Shown here: positions 23,945 to 35,227 of the stretch, piece by piece
Position numbering within the stretch: the first letter of the stretch is position 1
Layout: each line of letters starts with the position of its first letter
Assembly (NCBI RefSeq): GCF_000276665.1
Contig: NW_004955438.1
Coordinates: forward strand, 6,604,996 to 6,668,995
Reading direction: 5' to 3'
Length of the DNA stretch: 64,000 bases
DNA from: Chinchilla lanigera
Taxonomy: Eukaryota; Chordata; Mammalia; Rodentia; Chinchillidae
Program-made: the position numbers and the translations under genes
Notes under the pieces: generated by a model
Told to the model about the DNA's origin: nothing
Seen by the model: only the letters and a program-made list of their open reading frames with translations
Database searches by the model: none

Positions 23945-24095
23945 CAGGCTGATTAGATCCTCCCAGGACTCCAGGAGGTCCATGCTGTTATGATCTCCAT
24001 TTCAGAGATGACTGAAGCTCAAAAGAAATGTCAGCCTTTATGCTGATAGAGGTAGGGTTTGAATATGATGTCTAACCCTGGAATCAGCTTTCACT
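23945..24095 (-). mobile_element. MIR SINE, antisense
   Basis: Reads like the complement of the MIR core and 3' side: 'tgatctccatttcagagatg' corresponds to the antisense of 'cctcatctgtaaaatgggg', and it continues through an antisense tRNA-like portion ending near 'ggtagggtttgaa'. Old and diverged. Confidence 0.65.
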
Positions 24096-24776
24096 GCTGC
24101 CAGATTAGTTATCAGTAGGAAGACATAGGAAGTTCTCATAGGGAGACATACTGGGCAAAGCCTGCTTACCAGCCTCAGTGGCTGGGAATTATTTTCACCC
24201 AACCAGAAGAGCAGCAAAGTGTGTATAAGAACATGCAAAGTCAGGATGATCTGCATAATTTAAATATAGTTCTAAGGAGAGATTCTGTGATGTTTATCTA
24301 TTTATATTGTGTCCAGTGTCCCATGAAAGCTAAGTAGTTTTCATTTATGCAACAGATTCATCTCTTCTCTGTCTCTCTCTCTCTCTGTATCTGTTTGTGT
24401 TTACCCTGAAGATGAAAATTCCCAAATATTTTGGTCACAGTCTACAAGAGGTTTCAGGAAATGGTTTAGTTGATGAATTGAAAAGAAAGTCCCCAAATGA
24501 ATCTGACTTTTCTTGTAATAGACATAGCTATTTATAAATTATAACTAAATAAATATTACCAATGGCCAAATCTTTCTAAATACTATTTCCTTTCTGTTTT
24601 ATTTGAACTATTTTATGCACATGTAAATATGAATGACACTTTATTGAAACAGATTTCTGCTCTAAATCAAGTTACATATGCTATAAAAGAACTCTCAGGG
24701 TGAATGAAAAGTGTGTTGGGAATGTTTATATGCTAACATTTACAGTGATGCAGTCTACAGTGGAGATCATCACATG
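24096..24776. other. Unassigned sequence with short (CT)n
   Basis: A CT-rich dinucleotide run lies near 24361-24388. Nothing else recognised. Confidence 0.4.
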
Positions 24777-24791
24777 TTATCATTGCTTATG

Positions 24792-24829
24792 TACTACACT
24801 TGATCTTAGCCAAAAGACCGAGAAGCGAT
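24792..24829 (-). pseudogene. U2 snRNA retropseudogene, 3'-truncated (first ~38 nt)
   Basis: The minus strand begins ATCGCTTCTCGG-like and continues through the U2 5' end, including the branch-point pairing region (GTAGTA), and stops there. It matches the U2 5' end I know with one difference (the GGCC of U2 is GGTC here). A perfect 16-bp direct repeat, ttatcattgcttatgt, flanks it (24777-24792 and 24829-24844, overlapping the ends by one base each). There is no A tail. It is not a functional gene, because the Sm site, stem-loops III/IV and promoter are absent. Confidence 0.93.
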
Positions 24830-24844
24830 TATCATTGCTTATGT

Positions 24845-25003
24845 GACCAGAGATGTATAGCTGGAAATACGTTAGCTTCATCAACTTCTGGCATTAGGAA
24901 AACAAAATACAATCTTAAAACTTTGTATTTCAGAATAAAATAAAAACTTCTGAGCAGGTGACATATCACTGTCTTTTGCTCCCTAAAAGACACATACACA
25001 CAA

Positions 25004-25013
<10 letters not shown>
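24845..25013. other. Unassigned flank
   Basis: No feature recognised between the U2 insertion and the CA repeat. Confidence 0.3.

Positions 25014-25051
<38 letters not shown>
25014..25051. repeat. (CA)n microsatellite
   Basis: About 19 uninterrupted AC units. An imperfect CA-rich lead-in starts at 24990. Confidence 0.97.
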
Positions 25052-25054
<3 letters not shown>

Positions 25055-26740
25055 GCAGGGGGTCTGCCTGTGCCATAAAGCAGCAAAACTTCTCCTCCTT
25101 TGTCGTGCTTTATCTAAACTGCTACACTAGAGGGCAGTACAGCTACGAGCATTCCTCTGTGTCCACTATGGTTCAAATTTTCTAATACTGTTACAGAATA
25201 TAGAAAGCATACATTAATTTAGAATAAACTGCACGTGTTTGTTTTAAAAAGAACTCAGCTTGTACCTGATGGCTAATAGATCTCATTTGCCTGGATCCCT
25301 GATGTACATAAAGTAATGAATTTGGTAGATTTTTAAAAAGGATTGCGGGAAGAAGACAAGTATGAACTAACTTCTTTCATTTGCCTGGATACCTTAAGGG
25401 GAAAAATTCAGAAATGATATAGAACCATTACGAACAAGCTCGTAGGTACAACTATTAGTTTACATTTAAATGAAAATAGGTTACAAGAGGAGAAGAAAGG
25501 CTATGTTTCAGGTAGTTTCCAACATCTGCTTTAAATGTAAAAATAAATTGGAATTCATTTTAATTTAGCTGCAAGCCTCTGGATGTCTTGAGTCTTCTCA
25601 AAGATTTGTTTTTACTCACTTTGACTATGGGCGTTTGGAGCATGGCATGAAGGCTGTGTGAAAACTTCTTGAATCTGAGTCCTAGAAGGCTTGACACCAA
25701 CTGAGTTAGAAGGATCCTGGGTCATTTGAACACTTCTCATTTGGCAGAAACGGATAGTAGGGAACAGGGCAATACGCGAGGGCATCATAGCCTTTCAGTG
25801 GCAAAACCTAATAAATTTATAAACATAAGACAATGGAAATAAAAATATCCTTTCATTCTATTTCCTGCAGTGACATGAGACATATATTCTAGATTATAGA
25901 TAGAGCTGCTGTGGAGATAAATTGTCTGATTTCAGCATCTCAGCAGTGGATAATAGATTCCCCCTCAGAACCACATAATTAAAAAATGACATTTCTGCTA
26001 TTCTATGCCAGCTTAGAGTGCTGTTGCCCTGGCTCCGAGACCTGTGAGCCCTACGGGGTACACCTCCAAAAAATTCTGCATTATTCAGTGAGACAATGTA
26101 AGGTCCTGTTAACAAAAGTTTCCTTCTGGGGAGGACTAGAGGACTTTATTTTATTCATCTCTACAGATTGCTCTTTCTGCTGTCTGTCTTTTGTAAACCT
26201 GTGACAGGAAAAAGATACAAATGATGAGATGAGGAAAACCACTTATTATGAGTTAGTCAGATGGAAAAGAGCGTTTGCGACAAGCAGAATAAATTGAGTC
26301 TAATTTTAGCAAACATTTCCCCTCCAAGCTCAAATTCAGAATCAAAATTGAGACAAATGCTATGAAAAAATATGTAAATCGAAGTGCTATTTAAGTCCAT
26401 ATCTTTGGATATCTCTTGGTGGAAACAAATAATCCTCATGTGGACTCTACCTACCAGAATGAGTTCCCTGAAAGGCAACTGATTGTGGTCTGAGCAAACA
26501 ATCTCTCTGGTTGTCTCATTCATTGTATATCTTGGAAAAGGAAGCTGTACTATAGTAGACAAGCCTCCAGCTAAGTGCTACTGAGGTGTGCATGGAACTG
26601 CCTATATCACATAGGTGGGGATCAGTGAAACTAGAAGGAACTAGTAATGTGTCAGTTCATTCTATTGAAGCTATTTAAATACCAGCAGGCATTTTTAGGT
26701 AAATAGTAAAACCAAGTGTATGATTTTTCTTATAAAAAGA
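25052..26740. other. Unassigned, repeat-poor sequence
   Basis: No SINE, LINE or LTR recognised. Short frames at 25894-26204 and 26257-26562 have no coding hallmark. Confidence 0.4.
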
Positions 26741-26742
26741 GA

Positions 26743-26912
26743 TATCGTCTGGCATGGTAATACATGTCTGTAGTCCCAGCACTTGGGAGGCTGAGGCAAG
26801 AAGATCGTACCAAGTTCAAGACCAGGCTGGGCCACAAAGTGCGCTCAAGGCCAGCCTGAATTGCATAGAGAGACCCTGTCTCAAAAAGACTTACATAAAT
26901 AAAGAAAGAAAT
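26743..26912 (+). mobile_element. B1-like SINE with internal duplication
   Basis: Ordered landmarks: 'ctggcatggtaatacatgtc', 'cagcacttgggaggctgagg', 'aagttcaagaccaggctggg', a second copy of the module 'gctcaaggccagcctgaatt', then 'agagaccctgtctcaaaaag'. It is the clearest B1 in the window, with an A-rich tail. Confidence 0.93.
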
Positions 26913-27635
26913 AGAGATATCATTTAAGGTGACATAGAAATCATTAAAGGTAACTATGTATATATACACACATTTCAACTCTCAACCTAAATTTCAATCC
27001 TATAATCACTAAATTTATGAGATGACAGGATTTCATTATGTATTTCTGAGGTTGTTTTCTGATGGTAAAAGGTAACTACAACACATTTACCTGGAGCAGA
27101 CTTATTTTCTTTCAGTCTCCCTCAGACTCCTCTTGAAGATATTATTTACTGTGTGCTTACACCATTTATGTACTATCAAGTACTGTCATGAAGAAATGCA
27201 AGGGAAGGTGACTACAGTTATATAAAGTCTTAGGAATCTACTCTCAGGTTTCAGAGTAGAGATTGTGGAATACAGTACCCTAGGACTGCATAGTTCCACT
27301 TATTCTGAATTGGGCAAATGAAGTAAATAGTAAAAATGTGCTTTCCTCATGGAGATTTTTATGAGGATTATAGGGGTTGATGGATATGGTTGGGGTCCAG
27401 GAGCTTCTGTGTAGCAATCTCCCAGAAAACATACATGCACAAAACACTGATTCCCATCATTTAAAAAGGATGAGTATAGACATCATCCTCTTAATATATG
27501 GTAGATTCAAAAAGTGAACTCACACGGCTCAAATTTTATACCACTTATATGTGTAATATTTGGTATGACATTGGACTCTGTGCATCTCACTTTTTAAAAA
27601 AACTGATTAAAATGAGGATGAAAGAGTACTTTCCT
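26913..27635. other. Unassigned sequence
   Basis: No gene or repeat recognised. Confidence 0.35.
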
Positions 27636-27639
27636 CACA

Positions 27640-28150
27640 GGACTTGCTGTAGTTTAGATCAAGAATGTCCTCCCTGGACTAGGGATAAAGCTCAGCAGCA
27701 TAGTGCCTGGTCCTGAGTCCTGGTCCATAGTGCAAGGTCCTGAGGTCGATTCCCAATACCAAATAAATAATAAATTAATAAAAATACCCCTCAGGCATCA
27801 GTGAGTGGAAGGTGATTGGATCATGCAGTGTTACACTCATCAGTGCATTGATCCAATGAAGAGTTTAGAGTTGAATGTGTTGTTTGGAAGTGGAGTACGG
27901 TCTGAAGAGGTGAGTAACCATGGGCATGCCATGGAAGGGTGTATCTCCCTCCCTTGCTACTTGCTTCGTCCTCTGCCTCTTGCTTTCCGGGACATGAGCA
28001 GCTTCACTCTGCCAGACCCTTTCACTATATCCTTTCTGCCTTGGAGCCAGGAGACCATGGACTGAGTCCTCTATAAATTGTAAGCCAAAATATCACTCTT
28101 GCGTTATGGTGTAGGTGTTGGATATTGTGTCCCAGTAAGGGGAAAATGAC
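27640..28150 (+). repeat. MaLR/ERVL-type LTR, interrupted by an ID SINE
   Basis: Plus-strand landmarks of mammalian MaLR-like LTRs: 'tagatcaagaatgtcctccc' at the left, a 'ggtgattggatcatg' segment, 'agaccatggactgagtcctc', and 'aattgtaagccaaaatatca' near the polyadenylation region. A minus-strand relative lies at 28780-29270 and another plus-strand copy at 56930-57265. The ID at 27674-27786 splits it. Confidence 0.65.
27674..27786 (+). mobile_element. ID-type SINE inside the MaLR-type LTR
   Basis: 'ggactagggataaagctcag', an internal duplicated 'ggtcctgagtcc / ggtccatagtgcaaggtcct' section, then 'ggtcgattcccaatacc' and an (AAAT)n-like tail. The body has a small internal expansion relative to the other IDs. 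Confidence 0.8.
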
Positions 28151-28775
28151 TGAGACTAGTTGTTAGGGAATTAAATGGGTATATTAATTAATACAGTAGT
28201 GTGAACAACACTTTCAACTCTGATTCAACACACATTCCACTGAGATTACTATCAATACCAGTAGAAGTGTGTAATAGTACTAGCAGCATGCGTATTATGT
28301 TCTGGGGAATTTCAGCTGCTAGTTAAATCTCACCTATCTGCTTACTACTACAGATATTATAAGAATTAAAGCATATAACATTCTCTTAAAGAATAAAGAA
28401 TGGAGATGAAAAATGGTGATGTACACCACTTTACATTACATGAAATTTCATGTACCTAGAGGGAGATAATCTTGCTGTCATTCTGAACTATTGATAGGTA
28501 TGCTGTTATGAGAATAAAAATGTGGCTTATTTTACACAAAGTGAAATGAAATACAGTTTCTCTCGTATGATTCATCTAGGAAAGAGTAAAAATATATGAA
28601 AATATATTCTAGTTTATAGAGAATAGATATATGACAATACACTGAGACTGTTAAAATCAGTTAGCTACAGGAAGAGGAGGGAAACAGGGTAGAGAGACAG
28701 GATGAAAATGTGGCCATCAGGATAAGGAGGCAGTAACACTGCTGGAGTATGGTTTTAGTGCTATCCTTGAAATTA
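28151..28775. other. Unassigned sequence
   Basis: No gene or repeat recognised. Confidence 0.35.
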
Positions 28776-28779
28776 GCTT

Positions 28780-29270
28780 CCATGATTATCCCTGCCCCTT
28801 TTCCACTACTGTTATGAAATACCTGAGGCAGGCAACCTATGGAGAGAAAGCAGGCATAGTTATGTTATAATGTTAGAGGCTGACAGCCTAAGAGCAGTTG
28901 GTTACTTTGGTTTCACTTGTTGTAGAGCCCTAGTGAGCTGGCCTGCTCTGGGGAGAGAAAATGAGAGAGGAAGTTCACACCATAGAACAGGGTCCAGAGT
29001 AGAAACAGAGGGGCAGGCAACACTCACTTTTCTTACATCTGTGTCATCACTTCTCAGCCTTTTAGCTAAGACCAACCACACAGTAACTGTGTTATGAGAA
29101 CTAACTTGGGTTCCCATGGAAACTACCTTAATCCCATCTATTGACACATCACCAATGCCCCTAGCACATCCTTCTAAGCTTCATGTTCTAACATCACCAC
29201 ACTGAAGTCCAAGCTCCCAACACCTGAACTCTGAGAAGCCAATATCCAAACCAGAGCAATGACAATGTTT
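28780..29270 (-). repeat. MaLR-type LTR, antisense, carrying a U2-derived insertion
   Basis: It resembles antisense MST/MLT-like LTRs: 'gttatgaaatacctgaggca' (left), 'gagaaaatgagagaggaagt', 'atgagaactaacttgggttc' and a right end 'ccaatatccaaaccagagca'. A U2 snRNA fragment interrupts it at 29046. Confidence 0.6.
29046..29075 (+). pseudogene. U2 snRNA 5'-end fragment, older
   Basis: Thirty bases match the first 30 of U2 snRNA except for four substitutions, two of them CpG-type decays (ATCG to ATCA, TCGG to TCAG). Similarity may continue weakly to about 29100 (agtaactgt against agtatctgt). There are no clean target duplications. It lies inside the antisense MaLR-type LTR and is too short to be functional. 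Confidence 0.8.
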
Positions 29271-30230
29271 CACATGTGCAAAAAGTAACTAGAACTTAAA
29301 GTTCTTCAGGATGTGAGAGCAATCTAACATGCATTAAGTATCATAACAAACTGTATTGACAGGGCATATCATACCTCCGTAAACTTGAGTCAGCAAATGA
29401 AAAACCAACTTAGATAACTTTTTGGTTCACAGTGTCATAATAGTATACTGAAAGAATTTTCAAAAGCCACATAAGTATTCTACTATACTTAGTAACATTG
29501 TTTTTTAGAGAAATGTATTTTTAGAAAAATGCGAAATTACTTTTCTATGTAATAGAGTGGAACCAGTAGGCAAATATGTTGTGGATAATGTCATCTAGAT
29601 GCCTGTAAGTCAGGCAAAGAAGTAACAATAAAGCTAAAAACATAAACTGAGCCCTATGACACTGGTTTAGAATTGATATTATATAAAGATTTGGATTTAA
29701 TATATGTAGATCTATTAAAAAGAATATACATGCATTAGTGATGTATATATATAATGTGTATTCATAACTGTTATAAGAGTTTAGTAATATTATTACCTAG
29801 CAGCAATGAGCACATCTAATACTTTATTTCTAAATGTTAACATAAAAAGTTTGTAAAAAATTTCAAGTTATTTGGATAAAGGTATTTAAAAGGAAAATAA
29901 GATAATTCTGGAAAAACTTGGGGTAAAAGAAAGCTAAGGATTCCAAAAATGACAGGGGGAAATGAAAAAGACACATGAATGAATTTCAGATTTCAATACC
30001 CCTAAACCGTCAGCTGGAAAAATGTAAGCAGCCAAATAAGTAATGATAGATTGGATTATAAACTATAAAATAAATATCTATGACTCTATGGTGATAGGAA
30101 TAGTACAACTGAATAAAATTGAGGAAGAAGAAATATCTCTTCTTTAAAATATAGTTAAAATTAACTAATATGGAAGGAATGAGGGAAGTAGATAACCACT
30201 CTTGGTTTTGGGTGAACACCATGCTCTGCT
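29271..30230. other. Unassigned AT-rich sequence
   Basis: No gene recognised. The right part may belong to the ancient L1 that follows. Confidence 0.35.
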
Positions 30231-30239
30231 TTAATAGCT

Positions 30240-31065
30240 ACAGAAAATAGTGATGAATAGCAGGCAAAACTAATAAGCAAAAATGATGAAGAACAGAATA
30301 TCTGCACAGTTGTGATGTAATCCCCTCCCAAAATGTCTATTAATTAAAGAGAGGAAACTGGTAACTTTGCAGAGGTGAAACTTGAAAGACATGACATTGA
30401 ACAATCCATTCAAGTTAAAATCTAATTTAAGACTTGTTGGGAGCTGGGGATTTAGCTCAGAGGCACACAGCCTGCCTGGCAAGTGCAAAGACATGAGTTT
30501 GATTCCTGGTACCGGAAGAAAAACAAAAAACAAAACGAAACAACCAAAAAAATAAAAAAAAAAAAAACAAGACTTGTTGACATGATGCACCTCTAGAGGT
30601 GCTGTAATAGGAGGGGTGAGTACCATTTTGGTGGCAGGTTTTTAGGGGCACTTTAAAAAATAAAAGATAATTTAATCAAGAGGAAGCATACGAACCCCAA
30701 ATGAGTGATGTTATACAAAATATCTAACTAGTCATCTTCAACAGTGTTAAGGTTGAAAGAAATAAACAAAAAAGCATGAAATAACTTTCATATTTGAGGA
30801 GACTAAAGTGCACACCATGGAAATTCAATACAACACGCAATATTGGAAGTGAAAGTGAAAAAGAAAACATTAATGGAAAAGCTCATGCAACTTAAATCAG
30901 ATTTCTACATTAGTTAACGGGAGCATACTGTTGTTAGTTTTTTGGTCTTAATAATGCATTACAGTTCTATGAGGTGCAAATTATATACCAGAACTCTATT
31001 AGTTTGCCAGCTTTTTATAAATCTAAAATTATTTCAAAATAGAAGTTTAAAGAAAATCAAATGAA
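30240..31065 (+). mobile_element. Ancient L1 (L1M-like) 3' UTR, split by an ID SINE
   Basis: The segment 'gaggagactaaagtgcacac', 'aaaacattaatggaaaagct', 'ttttataaatctaaaattat' and 'ttcaaaatagaagttta' follows the 3' end of old L1M elements ('...tctgtaaatctaaaattatttcaaaataaaaagttt'). The left limit is uncertain and the part before the ID (30240-30439) is a weaker match. Confidence 0.65.
30440..30568 (+). mobile_element. ID-type SINE with 11-bp target-site duplications
   Basis: The body runs from 'ggagctggggatttagctca' to 'gattcctggtaccgg', then a long A-rich tail with CAAAA units. The direct repeat aagacttgttg flanks it (30429-30439, 30569-30579). Confidence 0.95.
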
Positions 31066-31154
31066 AAATGTTTAGAATCTAGTCACTTCATTATTTAATT
31101 CTTATTTTTAAAAATAGAAAAAGAAATGTAGGAAACTGCTTGAAACAGAAGATG

Positions 31155-31238
31155 AGGGGCTGAGAATGTGGCTCAGTGGTAGAGCTCTTGCCTTGTATGC
31201 ACAAGGGCTTGGGTTCGAATCCCAGTGCAACAAAAAAA
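31155..31238 (+). mobile_element. ID SINE, alternative subfamily
   Basis: 'ggggctgagaatgtggctca', 'gtggtagagctcttgccttg', 'gggttcgaatcccagtgcaa' and a short A tail. It has the classical tRNA-like ID body with TAGAGC and AATCCCAGTGC, unlike the GGTACCGG-ending copies elsewhere, so a second subfamily is present. Confidence 0.9.
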
Positions 31239-31384
31239 TTGGATAGTGACAGGTCTTTAATGTATGCTTTGTAAAGTAATCTAATTTCTAGTAAGAAAAC
31301 TTGATTATTTACCTTAATAACTTGTTACCCAACATATAGTTAAATGCATACATTAGCTCAACTTTATACTAACATACTTCATTG

Positions 31385-31540
31385 TGTTTTGTTTTATTTT
31401 GCATTGTGATAGGCTTGTGTTACGTAGTCCAGCTGGCATTGAATTCACTGTGGAGCCCAGGCTGGGCTCCAAATCACAGCAATCCTCCTACCTCAACCTC
31501 CCAGTGCTAGGATTACAGGTATGCACCGCAATGCCCAGCT
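31385..31540 (-). mobile_element. B1-like SINE, antisense
   Basis: Antisense landmarks: 'aggattacaggtatgcaccg' and 'atgcccagct' at the element start, 'tcctcctacctcaacctccc', and 'tacgtagtccagctggcatt' with a T-rich tail on the left. The internal module is duplicated, with an extra 'gcccaggctgggctcc'. Confidence 0.9.
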
Positions 31541-33110
31541 TATTCTTTCCATTTTAAAAAGGATTTAATCAGAAAATAGAGGGATTAAATCATTTGCCCA
31601 ATACACAGAGACTAAATTTGTTTTCTATATACTACAAAAACATATTTATTGACACCTAATGAGATTTCATTTTACATTCACTGTGTCTAGGACTCATAAT
31701 ATAAATGCAGAAAGTACAAATATTCTTACCTAAGAATAAAGAAACAAAATTCAGAGAGCAGATATGTTAGTAGCATTTAATTCACGTCAGTATATTTATG
31801 GTTCTACCTGTGTTCTACAGTTTTCGCTATTAACCTCCCTAGGTCATCCCTATGACACAAATATGTACCTGTTCTCCTTAAAATCTTACACTGAACCTAT
31901 ATTGAAACGAGTCATTGGAAACTTTATTTTATTGTGTCTTTCCTATTAAAATGAAAACATAAATGGAAGACTTCTAGGCATTCATGATTAAATGAGGAAC
32001 ATCTTTTTAAAATAAATTCTGCAAGGCAGAAGTGGAAATTTTTACTTTCAGTGTCGTTGAAGAAGAACACATACACAAAGGGATCCAAGAGAGCTGTGCC
32101 AATTCTGAAAACTCAAAAGTTTTTCTGCCTTTTTTTGTCTATAAATTTCTTTATACGTATTATTTCACCGGTCTATGTTCCAGTGGCTGTAAAAGTGTTT
32201 TCCCTACTTCAACTGCTAATTTATAAAAAATGGCTCAGCTTAGCCTGGAACTCTGCACAAATTGGGACAGTCTGTCTTCTCTCTTTTCACTGGGCAACTC
32301 GTGTACCTGTTTGGCCAAAAATGAATTTGTATAAAACAATGAGAAACAAGTTCCTTTGAAAAACAGAAGGGAATATCAAAGCATACAGGAGCTTGTCAGA
32401 TACCAGAGCTTCAACTACCAGTGTCCTAAGGGATTTAGCACAGACAGTGTACTTCATCATCCCTGCTAATATCCCAAAGAAAGAGACATAGCATTGGTGC
32501 CCATATCTGGAAGAAGGAAGGGGAAGAAACAATATGAGGAAACATTTTATGAATTGTTTTTACTCTCAAGCACAAAACAATAGAAAAGACAGCAAAGTGA
32601 GTTACGTGATAATTAATCCTGTTTATATATATTGTTGATACATAGTAGACCCACAGTAATAGACAATTTAATCTTTTGTATTTGAGAACTGTATGGAAAA
32701 TATACACACAACAGAAAGTATCCTTTATAAGAAGAATTCTCTTTACTGCAAAGAGAAAATGAATGACTTAGACTAGTCTACAAGCAAATAAAGAGTAAAA
32801 TAGAAAGAGTAATAGAGAGAAATTTCAAAAAATGGAAGACTGGGGGAAATGCAGCTAAAGAAATAGCAAAGTAAATATCCAAGCATTGTAACGAAAGGAT
32901 CTTTGTACAACAAACACCTGTAAATCTTGGGAATGTGTCTCATTCACAGAGAGCAAAGACCAGCATAGAAGCAGAGAGGCGCTGAGGAATGACAAAGATT
33001 ATTCTTTGATAGAAGTGGCTGAGCTGTCATAAAATAAAAATAATATTTTATCTCCGGGATAATAAAAGGACTGATAGAAAAATGCAGAAAACATAGAAAG
33101 ACCTTGTATA
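31541..33110. other. Unassigned sequence
   Basis: No repeat recognised. Two overlapping short frames (32032-32359) show no family features. Confidence 0.35.
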
Positions 33111-33114
33111 ATAA

Positions 33115-33370
33115 TGTTTTGTTAGTACATGTTTTTCATAACAAGTATGTTAATCACGGGGTTTGTACCTGTACATAATATGTCTTAATTCTTTTTTTCC
33201 TATTTCTTTCCACTCCCTTCAACTTTTCATCTCCTCCTAGCTTACAAGAGCTCTGTGTTCATTTTTTAATTCTCTTTTTATTTTTAATCCTTTTTCCACT
33301 GCTTCCCTTTCCGCTTCCCACTCCCTTGTTTCCCTTCCCATTTGACCAAGTTCTCCTAAAACCCCTAAAA
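33115..33370 (-). mobile_element. Possible L1 3' UTR fragment, antisense
   Basis: 'tttgttagtacatgtttttc' then long pyrimidine-rich sequence, resembling the segments at 19795 and 60790. Low certainty. Confidence 0.35.
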
Positions 33371-35020
33371 CGTAAATAAAGAGAAAAATAGAGATAGATA
33401 TTGTGGAATAGGAAGGAAAGAATTTTTGGAAAGTACGTGAGGAACTGATGTTGAAAACTATCAATACTGAGTCTAAATAACTGTTTAAAATTAATCATTA
33501 CATGACCTCGACTGAACTTTCAGAAAACTCCATAATTCTTAAAAAGATACAAAATGTCATAGTGAATAGTTTAGCAGAGGTTTTTTTAAACTCCAGATAT
33601 AACAGGGAAGATTTCCTACTTACATAGGCAGTGTTTGGGAACATAATTATGTTAATATATACAAATATTTGTGTATGTACATGTGGTAATGCACACATCT
33701 ACAGTATATAAAAATATGCAATATAAATAATGAAATAAGAGAAAAATATTTGAAAAGTCATTTCTGAAAGAATATTAACAGGGTCAATGCACACATATCC
33801 AATATTTATTTATAATTGCTGTAGTTTAATTATTTAACACAGCAAACATTTAATTATAATTGTTATAATGCTATTACGACAGTTTACTTATAATTACATT
33901 CCAATTTGTTCTTGGTTTAAATGCTGTACGCATGTATAAACATCTGAAGTAATCCCTAGAACAAATGCGCTTGGTCAGGCTGATATTCTGGATCATTGTG
34001 CTCAGCATCATTATGAGCAAGGGAAATTCTGGAACGACAAATGGAAAGGAGCAGGATATCGCAAAACTTGCACAGAATAGCACAATCTAAAACTCACCTA
34101 AAATTTCAGAATTAACAGTGGGTCGTGGGTAACATTCGGGTGAAGGGATAACAGAAATGGTATAAAGGAAAAAATGGTGGCAAGGAGGGAAGCTTGAAGA
34201 CGTTTCTTTTGTCTGGAAGGAATTACATGGTCAGTGGAAAGACAGGATGGTTCATTTGATGGGTCATTTAGAGGGGTGGTTAGAATAAACCTCTTTTCTG
34301 GGTGTTCCTGGGAGAATATGTCCAGATGAAGTTAGCATTTGAGTCAGTGGATTTGGTAAAATAAGTTTTCCTTTCCGGTGATGAGCAGGCATTATCCCAT
34401 CCACTGAAGGCCTGAATTGAAGAAAAGCTCAGAAGAAAAATTCACACAGTATTTTGTTTCTGTCTCTCTGCCTGAGCTGGAATATCTCACTCCATTTTTT
34501 CTTATACTAAGACTGATATCTGCACCATCATGGGTGAGCATGCGTGTTCATGTATATGCATCTCTTTTGATGGATGTGCTATTTCCATACATATGTGTGT
34601 GCATACATATGCTAACTTAATCCCATTTTAAGGTAAAAAGCAAATGTACATTAGAAATCCTCATAAGAAATCTCCTTACAGAAAATCTAATTGAGGTCTT
34701 GATCTCATCAGAAACAACCTGGTCTACATTATATTAAACTTCTTTGAATCCATAATTCAACTTTCTGTCATGTCCTCCCTCACTGATAGCTAACTGATAG
34801 GTCCAGGCATCTAGATATTACCTGGCAACCTTAATCTTGTGACTATACTGCCTGCACTCATCACTTATCCCCTAGCCCTGGCATTCTTAGTACATTCTTT
34901 CATTTTTCAGAATTCACTGCCTGTTAAATCATAAGCATTTTCTCCATCAGGGAAACAGACACAGAAATTCAACTTCAACTTCCGAGGGATACTAGCTAGC
35001 TGGTTCTATTGACATAAACT
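33371..35020. other. Unassigned sequence
   Basis: No gene or repeat recognised. Locally GC-richer at 34100-34420. Confidence 0.35.
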
Positions 35021-35029
35021 TCTATCTAT

Positions 35030-35208
35030 TCATGACATTTCTACTTGTTCACAGTTAAATTAGGTTCCACTTAAATAATTTATTGTCTGTTCCTACTCCA
35101 GATCCCACTTACCTTCATCTGTATAAAGGTAAGTAAGATTTGACCTTCACATCCCTACTGTCTACTCTAGTGTCTGACATGGAGAAATATTCAATAAATA
35201 GTTCTTTC
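35030..35208 (+). mobile_element. Possible L2 or MIR 3' end
   Basis: 'ctctagtgtctgacatggag' followed by 'attcaataaatag' resembles the shared 3' terminus of L2/MIR ('agtgcctggcacatagtaggcactcaataaat'). Strongly diverged. Confidence 0.4.
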
Positions 35209-35227
35209 TATTTCATTTGAAAAAGGT

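Noticed and set aside
24792..24829. Functional U2 snRNA gene
   Set aside because: Only about 38 nt are present, with target duplications. There is no Sm site, 3' stem-loops or snRNA promoter element.
24832..25185. Cys/Val- and His/Thr-rich frames
   Set aside because: Produced by the (CA)n repeat at 25014-25051.
31155..31238. Possible functional tRNA gene
   Set aside because: The sequence has A- and B-box-like parts but lacks a proper cloverleaf and anticodon arm, and has an A tail. It is an ID SINE.
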